From assembly GCA_017458105.1 (NCBI GenBank), contig JAFTGC010000032.1, forward strand, positions 1 through 52,005: DNA of 52,005 bases. Reading direction: 5' to 3'. Both the position numbers and the translations under genes were made by a program. Below are positions 25,724-34,909 of this stretch, piece by piece. This stretch comes from Ruminococcus sp. (GTDB taxonomy: Bacteria > Bacillota > Clostridia > Oscillospirales > Acutalibacteraceae). Numbering within the stretch: the stretch's first letter is position 1; each line of letters starts with the position of its first letter. The notes under the pieces are model-generated. The model did no database searches and had not been told where the DNA came from. It worked only from the letters and a program-made list of their open reading frames with translations.

Positions 25724-25765
25724 CTGTGACGGACTTTCAAATTTTGAAGCTCCGTCACAGTTTTT
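25724..25765 (+). terminator. Terminator after the anchored sigma factor gene
   Basis: CTGTGACGGA (25724-25733) pairs perfectly with TCCGTCACAG (25751-25760), followed by TTTTT at 25761-25765. Confidence 0.92.
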
Positions 25766-25779
25766 ATAATTACTTTTAT

Positions 25780-25807
25780 TTGAATTTTATAAAATGTGTG
25801 GTATAAT
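25780..25807 (+). promoter_or_regulatory. cca promoter producing a nearly leaderless mRNA
   Basis: TTGAAT (25780-25785) and TATAAT (25802-25807) are 16 bases apart. The -10 ends only six bases before the ATG at 25814, so transcription should begin at or next to the start codon. Confidence 0.75.
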
Positions 25808-25813
25808 GCTGTT

Positions 25814-27163
25814 ATGAAAAAAATGAAAAATAATTTACCAGAAAATGTTTTATATATAATGAAACGGCTTTCTCAAAACGGTTATGAAAGCTTTGTTGTC
25901 GGCGGGTCGCTTCGCAATCTTCTTTTAGGCGAAGAGCCAAAGGATTTTGATATGACAACCAATGCAACACCTGAGGAAATTTTGCGAATTTTTGCAGACT
26001 GCAAAACCTTTGATAACGGGCTGAAACACGGTACGGTCAGTATTGTTTTTGATGGTGAGGTTTACGAGGTTACAACCTACAGAATTGACGGAGAGTATCT
26101 TGATAACCGTCATCCGAAGGAAGTTAGATTTACCGATAATATCAAAGAAGACTTATCACGAAGAGATTTCACTGTTAATGCAATTGCTTACAATCCGAAA
26201 ATCGGAATTGTAGACTATTTTAACGGTGAGGAGGATATAAAATGCAGATGTATTCGGTGTGTCGGCAATGCGGATGAGCGTATGAAAGAGGACGCCCTTC
26301 GTGTGCTTAGGGCATTACGTTTTGCCTCGGTTTACAATTTTACAATTGAGCCTCAAACCGAACAGGCTATTTTCAACAATATGTCGCTTCTGAAAAACAT
26401 ATCCTATGAACGAATCTCCACTGAGCTTAAAGGCATCCTTATCGGGCAGAATGTCGGTTATGTTTTAAAAAAATTTTGTGATGTTTTTGCCGTTTTTATC
26501 CCTGAGTTAAAACCGATGTTCGGCTTTAACCAAAACAATCCCCACCATGATAAAAACCTTTGGGAACACACGGTATGTGCCGTGCAAAATGTCGAAAATA
26601 AGCCATTGTTGCGTACCGTTATGTTGTTTCACGATATATGCAAGCCACAAGCACAGACTATAGACAAAAACGGTGTGTCGCATTTTCATAATCACGATAA
26701 AATGGGTTCGGAAACCGTTAAAATGATTCTAAAACGCTTGAAATTTTCAAAAAAATTTACCGAAACGGCAAGTATGCTCATTTACTATCACGATACAAGA
26801 ATTTCCGCAGATAAACCAAGTGTAAAAAAATTACTTAACATTTTAAATGAGGAAAATTTTCGTCTGCTTATGAAAATTCAATATGCCGATATTATGGCAC
26901 AGTCACAGTATAAAAGAACCCAAAAAATCACTGTCCACTCAAAAGTGAACAGTCTTTTTGAAGAAATTATCAGAAATAACGAGTGCTATACCTTAAAACA
27001 ACTTGCAGTGAACGGCAGAGATTTATTCACCATAGGTATTCAAAAAGGGGATATAATCGGCAAAATTTTAAATGAACTTTTGGAGCTTGTGATAAACGGT
27101 AAATTAAAAAATGAAAAAAAAGAGCTTTTAGCATACATAAAAAAACAGGCTGTATCAGAATGA
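25814..27163 (+). CDS. cca: CCA tRNA nucleotidyltransferase
   Basis: This 449-residue class II nucleotidyltransferase adds CCA to tRNA 3' ends. The active site reads VVGGSLRNLLLGEEPKDFDMTT, with the catalytic DXD. RRDFTVNAIAYNP and EDALRVLRALRFASVYNF are the nucleotide-recognition motifs. An HD domain lies at about 250-330 (WEHTVCAVQN, FHDICKP, HFHNHDKMG), found in one branch of the family. No ribosome binding site precedes either ATG (25814 or 25823), and the promoter is only six bases away. The encoded tRNA-Gly already carries CCA, so this enzyme may serve repair or other tRNAs. Confidence 0.95.
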   Translation: MKKMKNNLPENVLYIMKRLSQNGYESFVVGGSLRNLLLGEEPKDFDMTTNATPEEILRIFADCKTFDNGLKHGTVSIVFDGEVYEVTTYRIDGEYLDNRHPKEVRFTDNIKEDLSRRDFTVNAIAYNPKIGIVDYFNGEEDIKCRCIRCVGNADERMKEDALRVLRALRFASVYNFTIEPQTEQAIFNNMSLLKNISYERISTELKGILIGQNVGYVLKKFCDVFAVFIPELKPMFGFNQNNPHHDKNLWEHTVCAVQNVENKPLLRTVMLFHDICKPQAQTIDKNGVSHFHNHDKMGSETVKMILKRLKFSKKFTETASMLIYYHDTRISADKPSVKKLLNILNEENFRLLMKIQYADIMAQSQYKRTQKITVHSKVNSLFEEIIRNNECYTLKQLAVNGRDLFTIGIQKGDIIGKILNELLELVINGKLKNEKKELLAYIKKQAVSE

Positions 27164-27187
27164 GATTCATTCCGATACAGCCGTTTT
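27148..27187. terminator. Bidirectional terminator between cca and malic enzyme genes
   Basis: GGCTGTATC (27148-27156) pairs with GATACAGCC (27174-27182), and the stem extends inward with one mismatch. TTTT follows on the plus strand and a longer T-run on the minus strand. The cca stop (27161-27163) lies within the hairpin. Confidence 0.88.
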
Positions 27188-27213
27188 GCTTAAAATATGT
27201 TCGGTTTATTGTC

Positions 27214-28386
27214 TTAAATTCTGTTTACACCTGTTTTCTTTGCAGCTTCAATAACAGCATTCGCAACAGCTTTGCCTATTCTTTTGTCCAGTGCGTCAGG
27301 CAGAATGTATTCGGCATTCAGCTTATCATCAGTAACAAGATTTGCAATTGCATAAGATGCGGCAATTTTCATTTCTTCATTGATTTCTTTTGCACGGCAG
27401 TCAAGAGCTCCTCTGAAAATGCCCGGAAAAGCGAGAACATTGTTAATCTGGTTAGGAAAATCACTTCTTCCTGTTCCTACAACAGCGGCACCTGCCTTTT
27501 TTGCCTTGTCCGGCATAATTTCCGGCGTAGGATTTGCCATTGCAAATATAACAGGTTTTTCAGCCATAGATTTAACCATTTCTTCGTTTACGATTCCTGG
27601 GGCACTTACTCCGATGAACAAGTCGGCACCTTTTAAGGCATCGGCAAGTGTGCCTGTTTTTTTATTGCGGTTTGTAAAACCTGCAAGCTCAGCGTGTGCA
27701 GGTTTAAGTGTTTTGTCACCCTCGCATATTATACCGTTTATGTCGCACATGGTGATGTTTTTTGCTCCGATATTCATAAGATGACGGCATATTGCAGTGC
27801 CTGCAGAGCCTGCACCGTTAATTACAATTTCAATTTCACCGATATTTTTGCCGACAACTTTAAGTGCATTCAGCACACCTGCAGCAACAATTATTGCCGT
27901 ACCGTGCTGGTCATCATGAAAAACGGGTATATCGCATTTTTCCTTTAGCTTAGCTTCAATTTCAAAGCATCTAGGAGCAGAAATATCCTCAAGGTTTATT
28001 CCGCCGAAGCTTCCGCTGATAAGATAAACTGTGTTTACAAATTCGTCAACATCTTTGCTTCTGACGCAAATAGGGAAGGCGTCTACATCTGCAAACTCCT
28101 TAAATAATGCACATTTACCCTCCATAACAGGCATACCTGCCTCAGGTCCAATGTCACCAAGCCCGAGTATTGCCGTGCCGTCGGTTACAACGGCAACAAG
28201 GTTATTTCTGCGTGTTAATTCAAAAGATTTATCATAATCTTTGTTGATTTCAAGACAAGGCTCGGCTACTCCGGGAGTATAAGCCAGCGAAAGGTCGCTT
28301 TTATCATTGATCTCAACTCTTGAAACAACCTCAATTTTTCCGTTCCATTCATAGTGTTTTTTCAAAGATTCTTGTCTGATGTCCAT
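27214..28386 (-). CDS. NAD(P)-dependent malic enzyme, short form
   Basis: This 390-residue enzyme oxidatively decarboxylates malate to pyruvate. It is the short bacterial form without the phosphotransacetylase-like C-terminal domain. The catalytic Tyr is in [11 protein letters not shown] and the Lys in [13 protein letters not shown]. The metal-binding acidic residues are in EIEAKL and FHDDQHGTA, and the Rossmann motif is [11 protein letters not shown]. The start is probably ATG 28386, 8 bases after GGAGG; the ATG at 28392 is too close. It supplies pyruvate and NAD(P)H alongside the fermentation genes in the window. Confidence 0.93.
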   Translation of the reverse strand: MDIRQESLKKHYEWNGKIEVVSRVEINDKSDLSLAYTPGVAEPCLEINKDYDKSFELTRRNNLVAVVTDGTAILGLGDIGPEAGMPVMEGKCALFKEFADVDAFPICVRSKDVDEFVNTVYLISGSFGGINLEDISAPRCFEIEAKLKEKCDIPVFHDDQHGTAIIVAAGVLNALKVVGKNIGEIEIVINGAGSAGTAICRHLMNIGAKNITMCDINGIICEGDKTLKPAHAELAGFTNRNKKTGTLADALKGADLFIGVSAPGIVNEEMVKSMAEKPVIFAMANPTPEIMPDKAKKAGAAVVGTGRSDFPNQINNVLAFPGIFRGALDCRAKEINEEMKIAASYAIANLVTDDKLNAEYILPDALDKRIGKAVANAVIEAAKKTGVNRI

Positions 28387-28431
28387 ATCCATTTCCTCCA
28401 AATGTTTTACATATTAAAACAATACCATACT

Positions 28432-28460
28432 ATTATACAACTAAAATAAAATACATTCAA
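28432..28460 (-). promoter_or_regulatory. Malic enzyme promoter
   Basis: On the minus strand TTGAAT (28460-28455) and TATAAT (28437-28432) are 17 bases apart. It stands back to back with the rnpB promoter, eight bases separating the two -35 elements. Confidence 0.75.
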
Positions 28461-28468
28461 TAGCGAGA

Positions 28469-28497
28469 TTGACAAATTTATAATTATCATTTAAAAT
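28469..28497 (+). promoter_or_regulatory. rnpB promoter
   Basis: A consensus TTGACA (28469-28474) and TAAAAT (28492-28497) are 17 bases apart. The expected transcription start, about 28504, coincides with the 5' end predicted from RNase P helix P1. Confidence 0.85.
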
Positions 28498-28503
28498 AAT
28501 AAT

Positions 28504-28848
28504 TGAACCGGATTGGGCAACTGCGGTTAGAAGCGAAAGCGACTATCCGAGGAAAGTCCGAGCTCCACAGAGCAATAATAACGGCTAACGGCCGCCGGGG
28601 GTGACCCCAGGGATAGTGCAACAGAAAATTACCGCCACAGTTATGTGGTAAGGATGGAAAGGCGAGGTAAGAGCTCACCGGTGTTATGGAAACATAACAG
28701 CCGTGTAAACCCTATTTGGAGCAACACCGTGGTAGGACATATATGCTTGCTCGGCAGTCCTTAGGAGGTGGCATCGAGCAAATGTGGTAACACTTTGCCA
28801 AGATAGATGGTTGTCCGCGACAGAACTCGGCTTACAGATTCGGTTTAA
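28504..28848 (+). ncRNA. rnpB: RNase P RNA
   Basis: This is the catalytic RNA that matures tRNA 5' ends. The universally conserved cores are present: GAGGAAAGTCCGAGCTCC near the 5' side, ACAGAAAATTACCGCC, GGAAAGGCGAGGTAAGAGC in the specificity domain, and ACAGAACTCGGCTTA near the 3' end. Helix P1 forms between 28506-28513 and 28838-28845. The length is about 345 bases. The 5' end fits the upstream promoter, and the 3' end is set by the adjoining terminator hairpin. The exact ends are estimates. Confidence 0.97.
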
Positions 28849-28872
28849 CGGCCCCGCAAGGGGTCGTTTCTT
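28848..28872 (+). terminator. rnpB terminator
   Basis: ACGGCCCC (28848-28855) and GGGGTCGT (28860-28867) form an 8-bp stem capped by a GCAA tetraloop, followed by a T-rich stretch. Confidence 0.9.
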
Positions 28873-28896
28873 TATTGTAAACTCTATTCAAAATAG

Positions 28897-28925
28897 TTGC
28901 AAATTGTTTCCAAATGATATATAAT
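28897..28925 (+). promoter_or_regulatory. Promoter of the murD operon
   Basis: TTGCAA (28897-28902) and TATAAT (28920-28925) are separated by 17 bases, about 50 bases before murD. Confidence 0.75.
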
Positions 28926-28975
28926 ATTTTTAATATACAATCATTATTTTGATGTTTATAAGGAGGGTTATAGTT

Positions 28976-30364
28976 GTGAGCAAAACAGATAACTTTTTTA
29001 ATAGTATAAAGGATAAGAGGGTTGCTTTCTGCGGCCTTGGAATCAGCAATTTTCCTGTTATGGAAATGTTTGTAAAGCACGGTATTGATGTAACAGCCTG
29101 TGACAGAAGAACCTTTGAACAACTCGGCGACAGTGCAAAAAAGGCTCAGCAGTTGGGTGTTAAACTTTCGCTGGGTGAAGACTATTTAAAAAAACTTGAT
29201 GTTGACATTGTTTTCAGAACGCCGGGTATGAGATATTATATGGATGAACTCAATCAAATGCGTAAACACGGTGTAACTGTTACTTCTGAAATGGAGCTTT
29301 TTTTCGAGCTTTGCGACTGCAAAATTATTGCAATTACCGGTTCTGACGGCAAAACAACAACAACATCCATCGTTGCCGAATTTTTGAAGGCGGCAGGCAA
29401 AAGAGTGTTTTTGGGCGGCAATATCGGCAAACCGTTGCTTCCTGAAATTGAGGATATAAAAAGCGATGATTACGCAGTAGTTGAACTTTCATCTTTTCAG
29501 CTTATTTCAATGCGTCAAAGTCCTAATATTGCTGTTGTAACAAATGTAGCACCTAACCACCTTGATATTCACAAGGATATGCAGGAATATATTGATTCAA
29601 AAAAGAATATAATTCTTCACCAGAGTGCTTTCTCACGGGCAGTTCTTAATCTGGATAATGATATTTCCAATTCTTTTGAAGAAGATGTGCGTGGAAATCT
29701 TGCAAAGTTCAGCAGAAAGTCAACTGTTTATAACGGAGCATATTTAAAAGATAACCAAATTATCTACAGCGACTTTGGCAAGGAAACTAAGGTGATTGAT
29801 ATTTCCGATATATTTATTCCGGGAATGCACAATGTAGAAAATTATATGGCTGCAATTTCTGCTGTTTGGAGAATAGTTGATGTTGAAACAATTGCTGAAG
29901 TTGCAAGGACTTTTAAGGGTGTTGAGCACCGTGCCGAGTTTGTAAGGGAGCTTGACGGCGTTAAATATTATAATGATTCAATCGCTTCAAGTCCTACCAG
30001 AACAGCTTCGGGAACACTCTCTCTTTATGACGAAAAAATTATCGTAATTGCAGGCGGTTATGATAAAAAACTTGATTACTCAGAACTTGGTGAGGTAATC
30101 TGTAACAAGGTTAAAATCCTCATTCTTATGGGAAATACAGCCGATAAAATTGAGGATGCAACAAAAAATGCACCTTCGTACTCCGAAGGCAATCCTATAA
30201 TTTACAGGGTTGCAAATATGGAAGATGCGGTTGCAAAGGCAAGAGAATGTGCTGTTAAAGGCGACAGAGTTTCGCTTTCGCCCGCAAGTGCCAGCTTTGA
30301 CCTGTACAAGAATTTTATGGATCGTGGTATTCACTTTAAGAATATCGTCAACTCCCTTAAATGA
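28976..30364 (+). CDS. murD: UDP-N-acetylmuramoyl-L-alanine--D-glutamate ligase
   Basis: This 462-residue Mur ligase adds D-Glu to UDP-MurNAc-Ala with ATP in the cytoplasm. It has an N-terminal UDP-binding Rossmann domain (RVAFCGLGISN), a central ATPase (TGSDGKTTTTSIVAEF, VELSSFQL, NVAPNHLDIH) and a C-terminal domain (GVEHRAEFVRELDGVKYYNDSIASSPTRTASG). The start is GTG 28976, with AGGAGGG 8 bases upstream; an ATG at 28949 lacks a site. No other mur genes of the dcw cluster are nearby. Its stop overlaps the next ATG in ATGA. Confidence 0.96.
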   Translation: MSKTDNFFNSIKDKRVAFCGLGISNFPVMEMFVKHGIDVTACDRRTFEQLGDSAKKAQQLGVKLSLGEDYLKKLDVDIVFRTPGMRYYMDELNQMRKHGVTVTSEMELFFELCDCKIIAITGSDGKTTTTSIVAEFLKAAGKRVFLGGNIGKPLLPEIEDIKSDDYAVVELSSFQLISMRQSPNIAVVTNVAPNHLDIHKDMQEYIDSKKNIILHQSAFSRAVLNLDNDISNSFEEDVRGNLAKFSRKSTVYNGAYLKDNQIIYSDFGKETKVIDISDIFIPGMHNVENYMAAISAVWRIVDVETIAEVARTFKGVEHRAEFVRELDGVKYYNDSIASSPTRTASGTLSLYDEKIIVIAGGYDKKLDYSELGEVICNKVKILILMGNTADKIEDATKNAPSYSEGNPIIYRVANMEDAVAKARECAVKGDRVSLSPASASFDLYKNFMDRGIHFKNIVNSLK

Positions 30365-31098
30365 TAAATTATATCGAAAGCGGAAGTTCTTTTGAAAATA
30401 TAATCTCCGCACACGGTAATCACGATGTTTTTTTGACAAAAATTATTGTTCTGTACCGTGCTTACGGAATTTCAAAATATGCAGATTTTTGGTACCAGCA
30501 TATCTTCGGGCGTGTAACGGCAATAATCTGTCGTGTCGGCAATGATTTTTTGCTTAGCTGTACTAATTTTACGGATTTTGAAGAATTGAAAGAATTTTTG
30601 AATGTTTTGGGATTTACCTCAGTGTTGTGTGATGAAAAAATCCCGATAAATCCCGTTTGCAGTCGATGTAAAACAGGGTTTGTAATGCAGTTAAAAAATA
30701 AAACTGTATGTAATATACAAAATGTAACAACCGACAGAAACTACAAGGAGCTTTACAGTTTTCTGAAAAAAATAAACAGCAGTAGCATACCTTTGCCCGG
30801 TTATGCGGATTTTGTTACCGATTTGTTTGCAAAAGTACGCAATAATATTGCTGAGATTCATACAATTAAATCGAATGAAAAAATAATTGCCGCCTGTATT
30901 TCGGTAACAGACGGCATAAATACTGTTATTTCACCATTGGCAACCTCTGAAGAATATAGAGGAAAAGGGCTTGCAAAGGCTCTTGTTTACAGCCTTCAGG
31001 GCAATGTGTGTTTACTCTGTAACGATGGAATAAATCGTATTATATACGAAAAAATGGGATTTGCCGTAATCGGTAATTGGAAGGAAATTTACAGATGA
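30361..31098 (+). CDS. GNAT-family N-acetyltransferase with extra N-terminal domain
   Basis: This is a 245-residue protein. The C-terminal half (about 125-245) has the GNAT acetyl-CoA loop in SEEYRGKGLAKALVYSL and a typical ending IIYEKMGFAVIGNW. The N-terminal 120 residues are not a family I recognise, apart from a CSRC motif at about 100. No substrate can be named. It overlaps murD by four bases (ATGA) and its stop overlaps the next ATG in the same way. All three are therefore translated from one mRNA, but a wall role is only suggested by position. Confidence 0.82.
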   Translation: MINYIESGSSFENIISAHGNHDVFLTKIIVLYRAYGISKYADFWYQHIFGRVTAIICRVGNDFLLSCTNFTDFEELKEFLNVLGFTSVLCDEKIPINPVCSRCKTGFVMQLKNKTVCNIQNVTTDRNYKELYSFLKKINSSSIPLPGYADFVTDLFAKVRNNIAEIHTIKSNEKIIAACISVTDGINTVISPLATSEEYRGKGLAKALVYSLQGNVCLLCNDGINRIIYEKMGFAVIGNWKEIYR

Positions 31099-32345
31099 GT
31101 TTTTTTGATTTTGATGGGCGAGTTCTTGAACTTGCCGAAAAAGCAATGCAAAATGCAAAACCTCAGCTTTATGAGATAGAAAAAATACAGGAATATAATC
31201 AAAATAAAATCCTCAAGGCATTCCAGTTGTGCGGAGTTTCAGAAAGTCACTTTGCCGACAGCACCGGCTACGGCTACAGTGACCGTGGCAGGGAAGTCCT
31301 TGACAAAGTTTATGCAACTGCATTTGGAGCGGAGGACGCTATTGTAAGGCAGAGCTTTCAGTCGGGAACCCACGCACTCACCGTTGCACTTTTCGGTATG
31401 CTCAGACCGGGCGACACTATGCTTTCTGTTGCCGGTATTCCGTATGATACAATCAGAAGTGTAATCGGAATAGAAGGAGATTATTCAGGCTCGCTTAAAG
31501 ATTTTAATATTCACTATGACGAAGTTCCGCTGCAAAACGGTAAGGTCGATTATAATGCTTTAAAAGACAAACTATCAGTACATCCCAAAATGGCGTATAT
31601 CCAGCGTTCAAGGGGTTATTCGCTCAGAAGTGCATTAACAATTTCCGATATAAAAAAGATAGTTGAAACAGTCAAATCCGTTTCACCGGAAACAATTATT
31701 ATGGTTGATAACTGTTATGGTGAGTTTGTTGAAAAACTCGAACCCACTCAGGTCGGAGCAGATATTATGGCAGGATCGCTCATAAAAAACGCAGGCGGCG
31801 GAATTGCTCCTACAGGCGGTTACATAGCAGGCAGAAGTGACCTTGTAAAAATTTGTTCGTACCGTTTGACAACTCCGGGAACAGGCAGAGAGCTTGGTGC
31901 AACGCTCAGCACAAAAAGAGAGATGTTTATGGGTGCTTTCAACGCTCCTCATATTACAGGTGAGGCACTCAAAACAGCAGTTTTTGCAAGCAGTCTTTTT
32001 AAAAGTATGGGTTACGGTGTTTCGCCTGAAGTTGACGAAACCCGTGGTGATATAGTTCAGGCAATTTTACTTGAGAATGAAGAAAATTTAATTGCTTTCT
32101 GTCAGGGGATACAGTCGGGCTCACCAGTTGACAGCTATGTAACACCTTTGCCGGATGATTTGCCCGGCTACGACAGCAAAGTTATTATGGCGGCAGGTGC
32201 TTTTACACTTGGTTCAAGCATTGAACTTTCGGCAGATGCACCGCTGAGAGAGCCGTTTGCAGTGTGGATGCAGGGTTCTTTTAACTTTCACAGCGGAAAA
32301 ACAGGTGTTATGCTCGCTGCCAATAAAATTCTTTATAAGAAATAA
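31095..32345 (+). CDS. Methionine gamma-lyase-like PLP enzyme (YnbB family)
   Basis: This 416-residue enzyme belongs to the fold-type I PLP family, related to cystathionine/methionine lyases and formerly labelled aluminium resistance protein. The PLP Lys is in AGSLIKNAGGGIAPTGGY. VDNCYGEF supplies the PLP-binding Asp, and RQSFQSGTHALTVALFG the phosphate-binding region. The FADSTGYGYSDRGRE and TPGTGRELGATL segments are specific to this family. ATG 31095 overlaps the upstream stop in ATGA, with AAGGA upstream; a TTG at 31077 is less likely. The true substrate is not established. Confidence 0.9.
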   Translation: MSFFDFDGRVLELAEKAMQNAKPQLYEIEKIQEYNQNKILKAFQLCGVSESHFADSTGYGYSDRGREVLDKVYATAFGAEDAIVRQSFQSGTHALTVALFGMLRPGDTMLSVAGIPYDTIRSVIGIEGDYSGSLKDFNIHYDEVPLQNGKVDYNALKDKLSVHPKMAYIQRSRGYSLRSALTISDIKKIVETVKSVSPETIIMVDNCYGEFVEKLEPTQVGADIMAGSLIKNAGGGIAPTGGYIAGRSDLVKICSYRLTTPGTGRELGATLSTKREMFMGAFNAPHITGEALKTAVFASSLFKSMGYGVSPEVDETRGDIVQAILLENEENLIAFCQGIQSGSPVDSYVTPLPDDLPGYDSKVIMAAGAFTLGSSIELSADAPLREPFAVWMQGSFNFHSGKTGVMLAANKILYKK

Positions 32346-32364
32346 ACATTTCGGGAGAAATTCT

Positions 32365-33651
32365 ATGACATTCAATGTAATTACACTGGGGTGTAAGGTC
32401 AATCAATACGAGTCGCAGGTTATGACAGAAATTATGCTGAAAGACGGATTTAGTCTATCTGCATCAAAGGATAATGCGGATATTTTTATCGTTAATACCT
32501 GTACGGTAACTTCAGTGAGCGACAGCAAAAACCGAAAATTAATTCGTCGGATTCGCCGAAATAACCCTGACTCAGTGATAGTTGTAACAGGATGTATGTC
32601 ACAGGCTTTTCCCGAAGACGAAGTATATGAAATATGCGATATTGTGGTTGGCAACACAAACCGAGGCGAAATCGCATCATTGATTAAATCGCATCTGAAA
32701 AGCAAAGATAAATTTTATGAGGTTGAAACTCATAAAACAGGCGAAGTTTTTGAACCTCTTATGATTTCTGATTTTGAGGAGAGAACCCGTGCCCAAATCA
32801 AAATTGAGGACGGATGCAACCGCTTCTGTGCCTATTGTATAATTCCGTATGCAAGGGGCAGAGTGCGTTCAAAAGACCCGGGCGAGCTTTTTGAAGAAGC
32901 AAAAACACTCTCAGCCAAAGGCTATAAGGAAATTGTTCTTGTAGGAATTAATCTTTCGTGCTTTGGTCAGGAAACAGGTCAAAATTTATGTGATGCAGTT
33001 GAAACCGTTGCAAAAGTTCACGGCGTAGAGCGTATCCGATTAGGTTCTCTTGAGCCTGAAAGGTTAGACCCTGAGTTTATAGAAAGGCTTGCAAAATGCA
33101 AAAAACTTTGCCCGCAATTTCACCTTTCACTTCAATCAGGCTGTGACGAAACATTAAAGCGAATGAACCGCCATTACACTACAGCTGAATATAGAGAGAT
33201 AGTAGAAAATCTTCGCAACTCCTTTGACAATTGTTCTATAACAACCGATGTTATGGTGGGCTTTGCAGGTGAAACGGATGAAGAATTTAATAAGTCGCTC
33301 GATTTTGTACATTCAATTCGCTTTGGGAAGGTTCATGTGTTCAGTTATTCAAGAAGAAAGGGTACAAAAGGCGACCTTTTACCAAATCAGATTGAACAAT
33401 CGGTTAAGAGCGAACGCAGTAAGCGAATGATAGCTGTAACTGAATCAGACAGAAAAGATTTTTTGCAAAATCAAGTTGGTGGAGTATATCCTGTGCTATT
33501 TGAGCGTAAGCGTCCCGACGGATACTGGGAAGGATACACAATGAACTATACTCCGGTACATATTTATTCCAATAAAGAATTATCTGATGTAATTGCTGAA
33601 GTAAAAATAATTTCAGCTTCCGATGATTACTGTTCAGGTGAGTTAGTCTGA
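32365..33651 (+). CDS. mtaB: tRNA t6A37 methylthiotransferase MtaB
   Basis: This 428-residue radical-SAM enzyme converts t6A37 to ms2t6A37 in tRNAs for ANN codons. The N-terminal UPF0004 domain has three cluster Cys (TLGCKVNQYES, VNTCTVTS, VTGCMSQ). The radical-SAM motif is EDGCNRFCAYCIIPYARG, and a TRAM-like C-terminal domain follows. VNQYES at the first Cys distinguishes MtaB/YqeV from MiaB. ATG 32365 has GGGAG 8 bases upstream and lies 19 bases after the previous gene. Its 3' end overlaps the convergent glycosidase gene by 25 bases. Confidence 0.94.
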   Translation: MTFNVITLGCKVNQYESQVMTEIMLKDGFSLSASKDNADIFIVNTCTVTSVSDSKNRKLIRRIRRNNPDSVIVVTGCMSQAFPEDEVYEICDIVVGNTNRGEIASLIKSHLKSKDKFYEVETHKTGEVFEPLMISDFEERTRAQIKIEDGCNRFCAYCIIPYARGRVRSKDPGELFEEAKTLSAKGYKEIVLVGINLSCFGQETGQNLCDAVETVAKVHGVERIRLGSLEPERLDPEFIERLAKCKKLCPQFHLSLQSGCDETLKRMNRHYTTAEYREIVENLRNSFDNCSITTDVMVGFAGETDEEFNKSLDFVHSIRFGKVHVFSYSRRKGTKGDLLPNQIEQSVKSERSKRMIAVTESDRKDFLQNQVGGVYPVLFERKRPDGYWEGYTMNYTPVHIYSNKELSDVIAEVKIISASDDYCSGELV

Positions 33652-34880
33652 TTCATAGTTTTTTTCAAATTTGCAATTTCTTTTTTTGCCGACTTTTCAC
33701 TCATAGAAGCATAACTGTAAAGCATAAAACCGTCATATTTTTTCTCAAAAGATATTTTGTACTCCTTGCTTAAAATATCGTTAAAATCTTCCCATGTGCC
33801 TTCATCGCTGTCTGTTCCTGCTTTGTATCCGGCAAGTCCGGAGTAAATTTTCAAATTTTTATTTTTCTTAATCTTGTTCCAACTGTCAACAGCATCTTCG
33901 TAGGCTAGTGCAGGGTTGTCAAGGCTGTAGTACAGCTGAGGGCAGATATAATCTATATATCCTGACTTGCTGCACCAGTTTTTTACATCTGCATAAATTT
34001 TGGAGTTGTTTTTTATGTTGCCTTGCGGCGAAATTCCAAAGACAATATTTTTGTTTGAAGAGTGAACAACTTTATAAACACTGCGAATCAGCTTGTTTAC
34101 ATTTTCTTTCCGCCAGTCAGAAAGGCTCAGGCTTTTGTTTTTCTGTGCTTTGGTGTAGTTTGTGTATTCGGTTTTGTCAAAGGATTTGTCACTTGTCGGA
34201 TAAAAATAATCGTCAAACTGTATTCCGTCAATGTCATAGTTGTCGGTAATTTCCTTAACACCGTCTGAAATCAACTGTTGAACCTTTTTTAATGCAGGAT
34301 TTAGAAAAATTCCGCTTTCAATTTTTTTACCGAGCGATTTGTCCTTTTCGTATGGATTATCTGTTGATAGTACCGAGGGTGTGTTGTTGGTGCTGATTCT
34401 GTAGGGATTTATCCATGCTTGAATTTCAAGTCCGCTTTTATGACATTTACTGCACATATAATTAAGGGCGTCATATCCGCAGTCAACACCTTGTGTACCG
34501 CTCAAAATGTGAGAAGATGGGAATAGTTTTGATTTGTAGAGTGCGTCCGAAAAAGGACGAACCTGTACAATCAGTGTATTGAATCCAAATTCAACCGCAT
34601 CATCTGCAATTCGGTCAAATTTTTTTTTAAATTCCGTGTAACTGCGGTCAGTACCGCTCATATCAAGCTCCATATATGTAACCCAAAGCCCTTTCATATT
34701 GGCATTTTTGCTCTGTTTTTTAGTTGCAGTAGTAGTTGGCGGAGCAGTTGTTTGAGGTTCGGTGTTGATTTTAACTGTATTAATAACAGGTACAGTTTGT
34801 AGATTTTCAAAATAATTCAGAGCCATAACCGTAGCAAACAGAGCAACGATTATCATCGTAAGATAAATTTTAGTTTTCAA
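33627..34880 (-). CDS. GHL10 (DUF187) glycoside hydrolase-like exported protein
   Basis: This 417-residue protein belongs to the YngK-like family 10 hydrolases. Residues 1-22 form an uncleaved signal anchor and a Thr-rich spacer (TAPPTTTATKKQS) follows. The TIM-barrel domain starts at MKGLWVTYMELD. FNTLIVQVRPFSDALYKS, AWINPYRIS, DGIQFDDYFYP and VFGISPQGN are family motifs. It probably acts on wall or other extracellular glycans. TTG 34880 is the likely start, 9 bases after GGGAGG; the ATG at 34889 abuts that site with no spacer. Confidence 0.9.
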   Translation of the reverse strand: MKTKIYLTMIIVALFATVMALNYFENLQTVPVINTVKINTEPQTTAPPTTTATKKQSKNANMKGLWVTYMELDMSGTDRSYTEFKKKFDRIADDAVEFGFNTLIVQVRPFSDALYKSKLFPSSHILSGTQGVDCGYDALNYMCSKCHKSGLEIQAWINPYRISTNNTPSVLSTDNPYEKDKSLGKKIESGIFLNPALKKVQQLISDGVKEITDNYDIDGIQFDDYFYPTSDKSFDKTEYTNYTKAQKNKSLSLSDWRKENVNKLIRSVYKVVHSSNKNIVFGISPQGNIKNNSKIYADVKNWCSKSGYIDYICPQLYYSLDNPALAYEDAVDSWNKIKKNKNLKIYSGLAGYKAGTDSDEGTWEDFNDILSKEYKISFEKKYDGFMLYSYASMSEKSAKKEIANLKKTMNQTNSPEQ

Positions 34881-34909
34881 GTGTAACATCCTCCCGAGGT
34901 GATTTTGAT

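Noticed and set aside
27160-27636. 158-codon plus-strand open frame
   Set aside because: It is antisense to the malic enzyme gene, lacks a ribosome binding site and has biased composition typical of a shadow frame.
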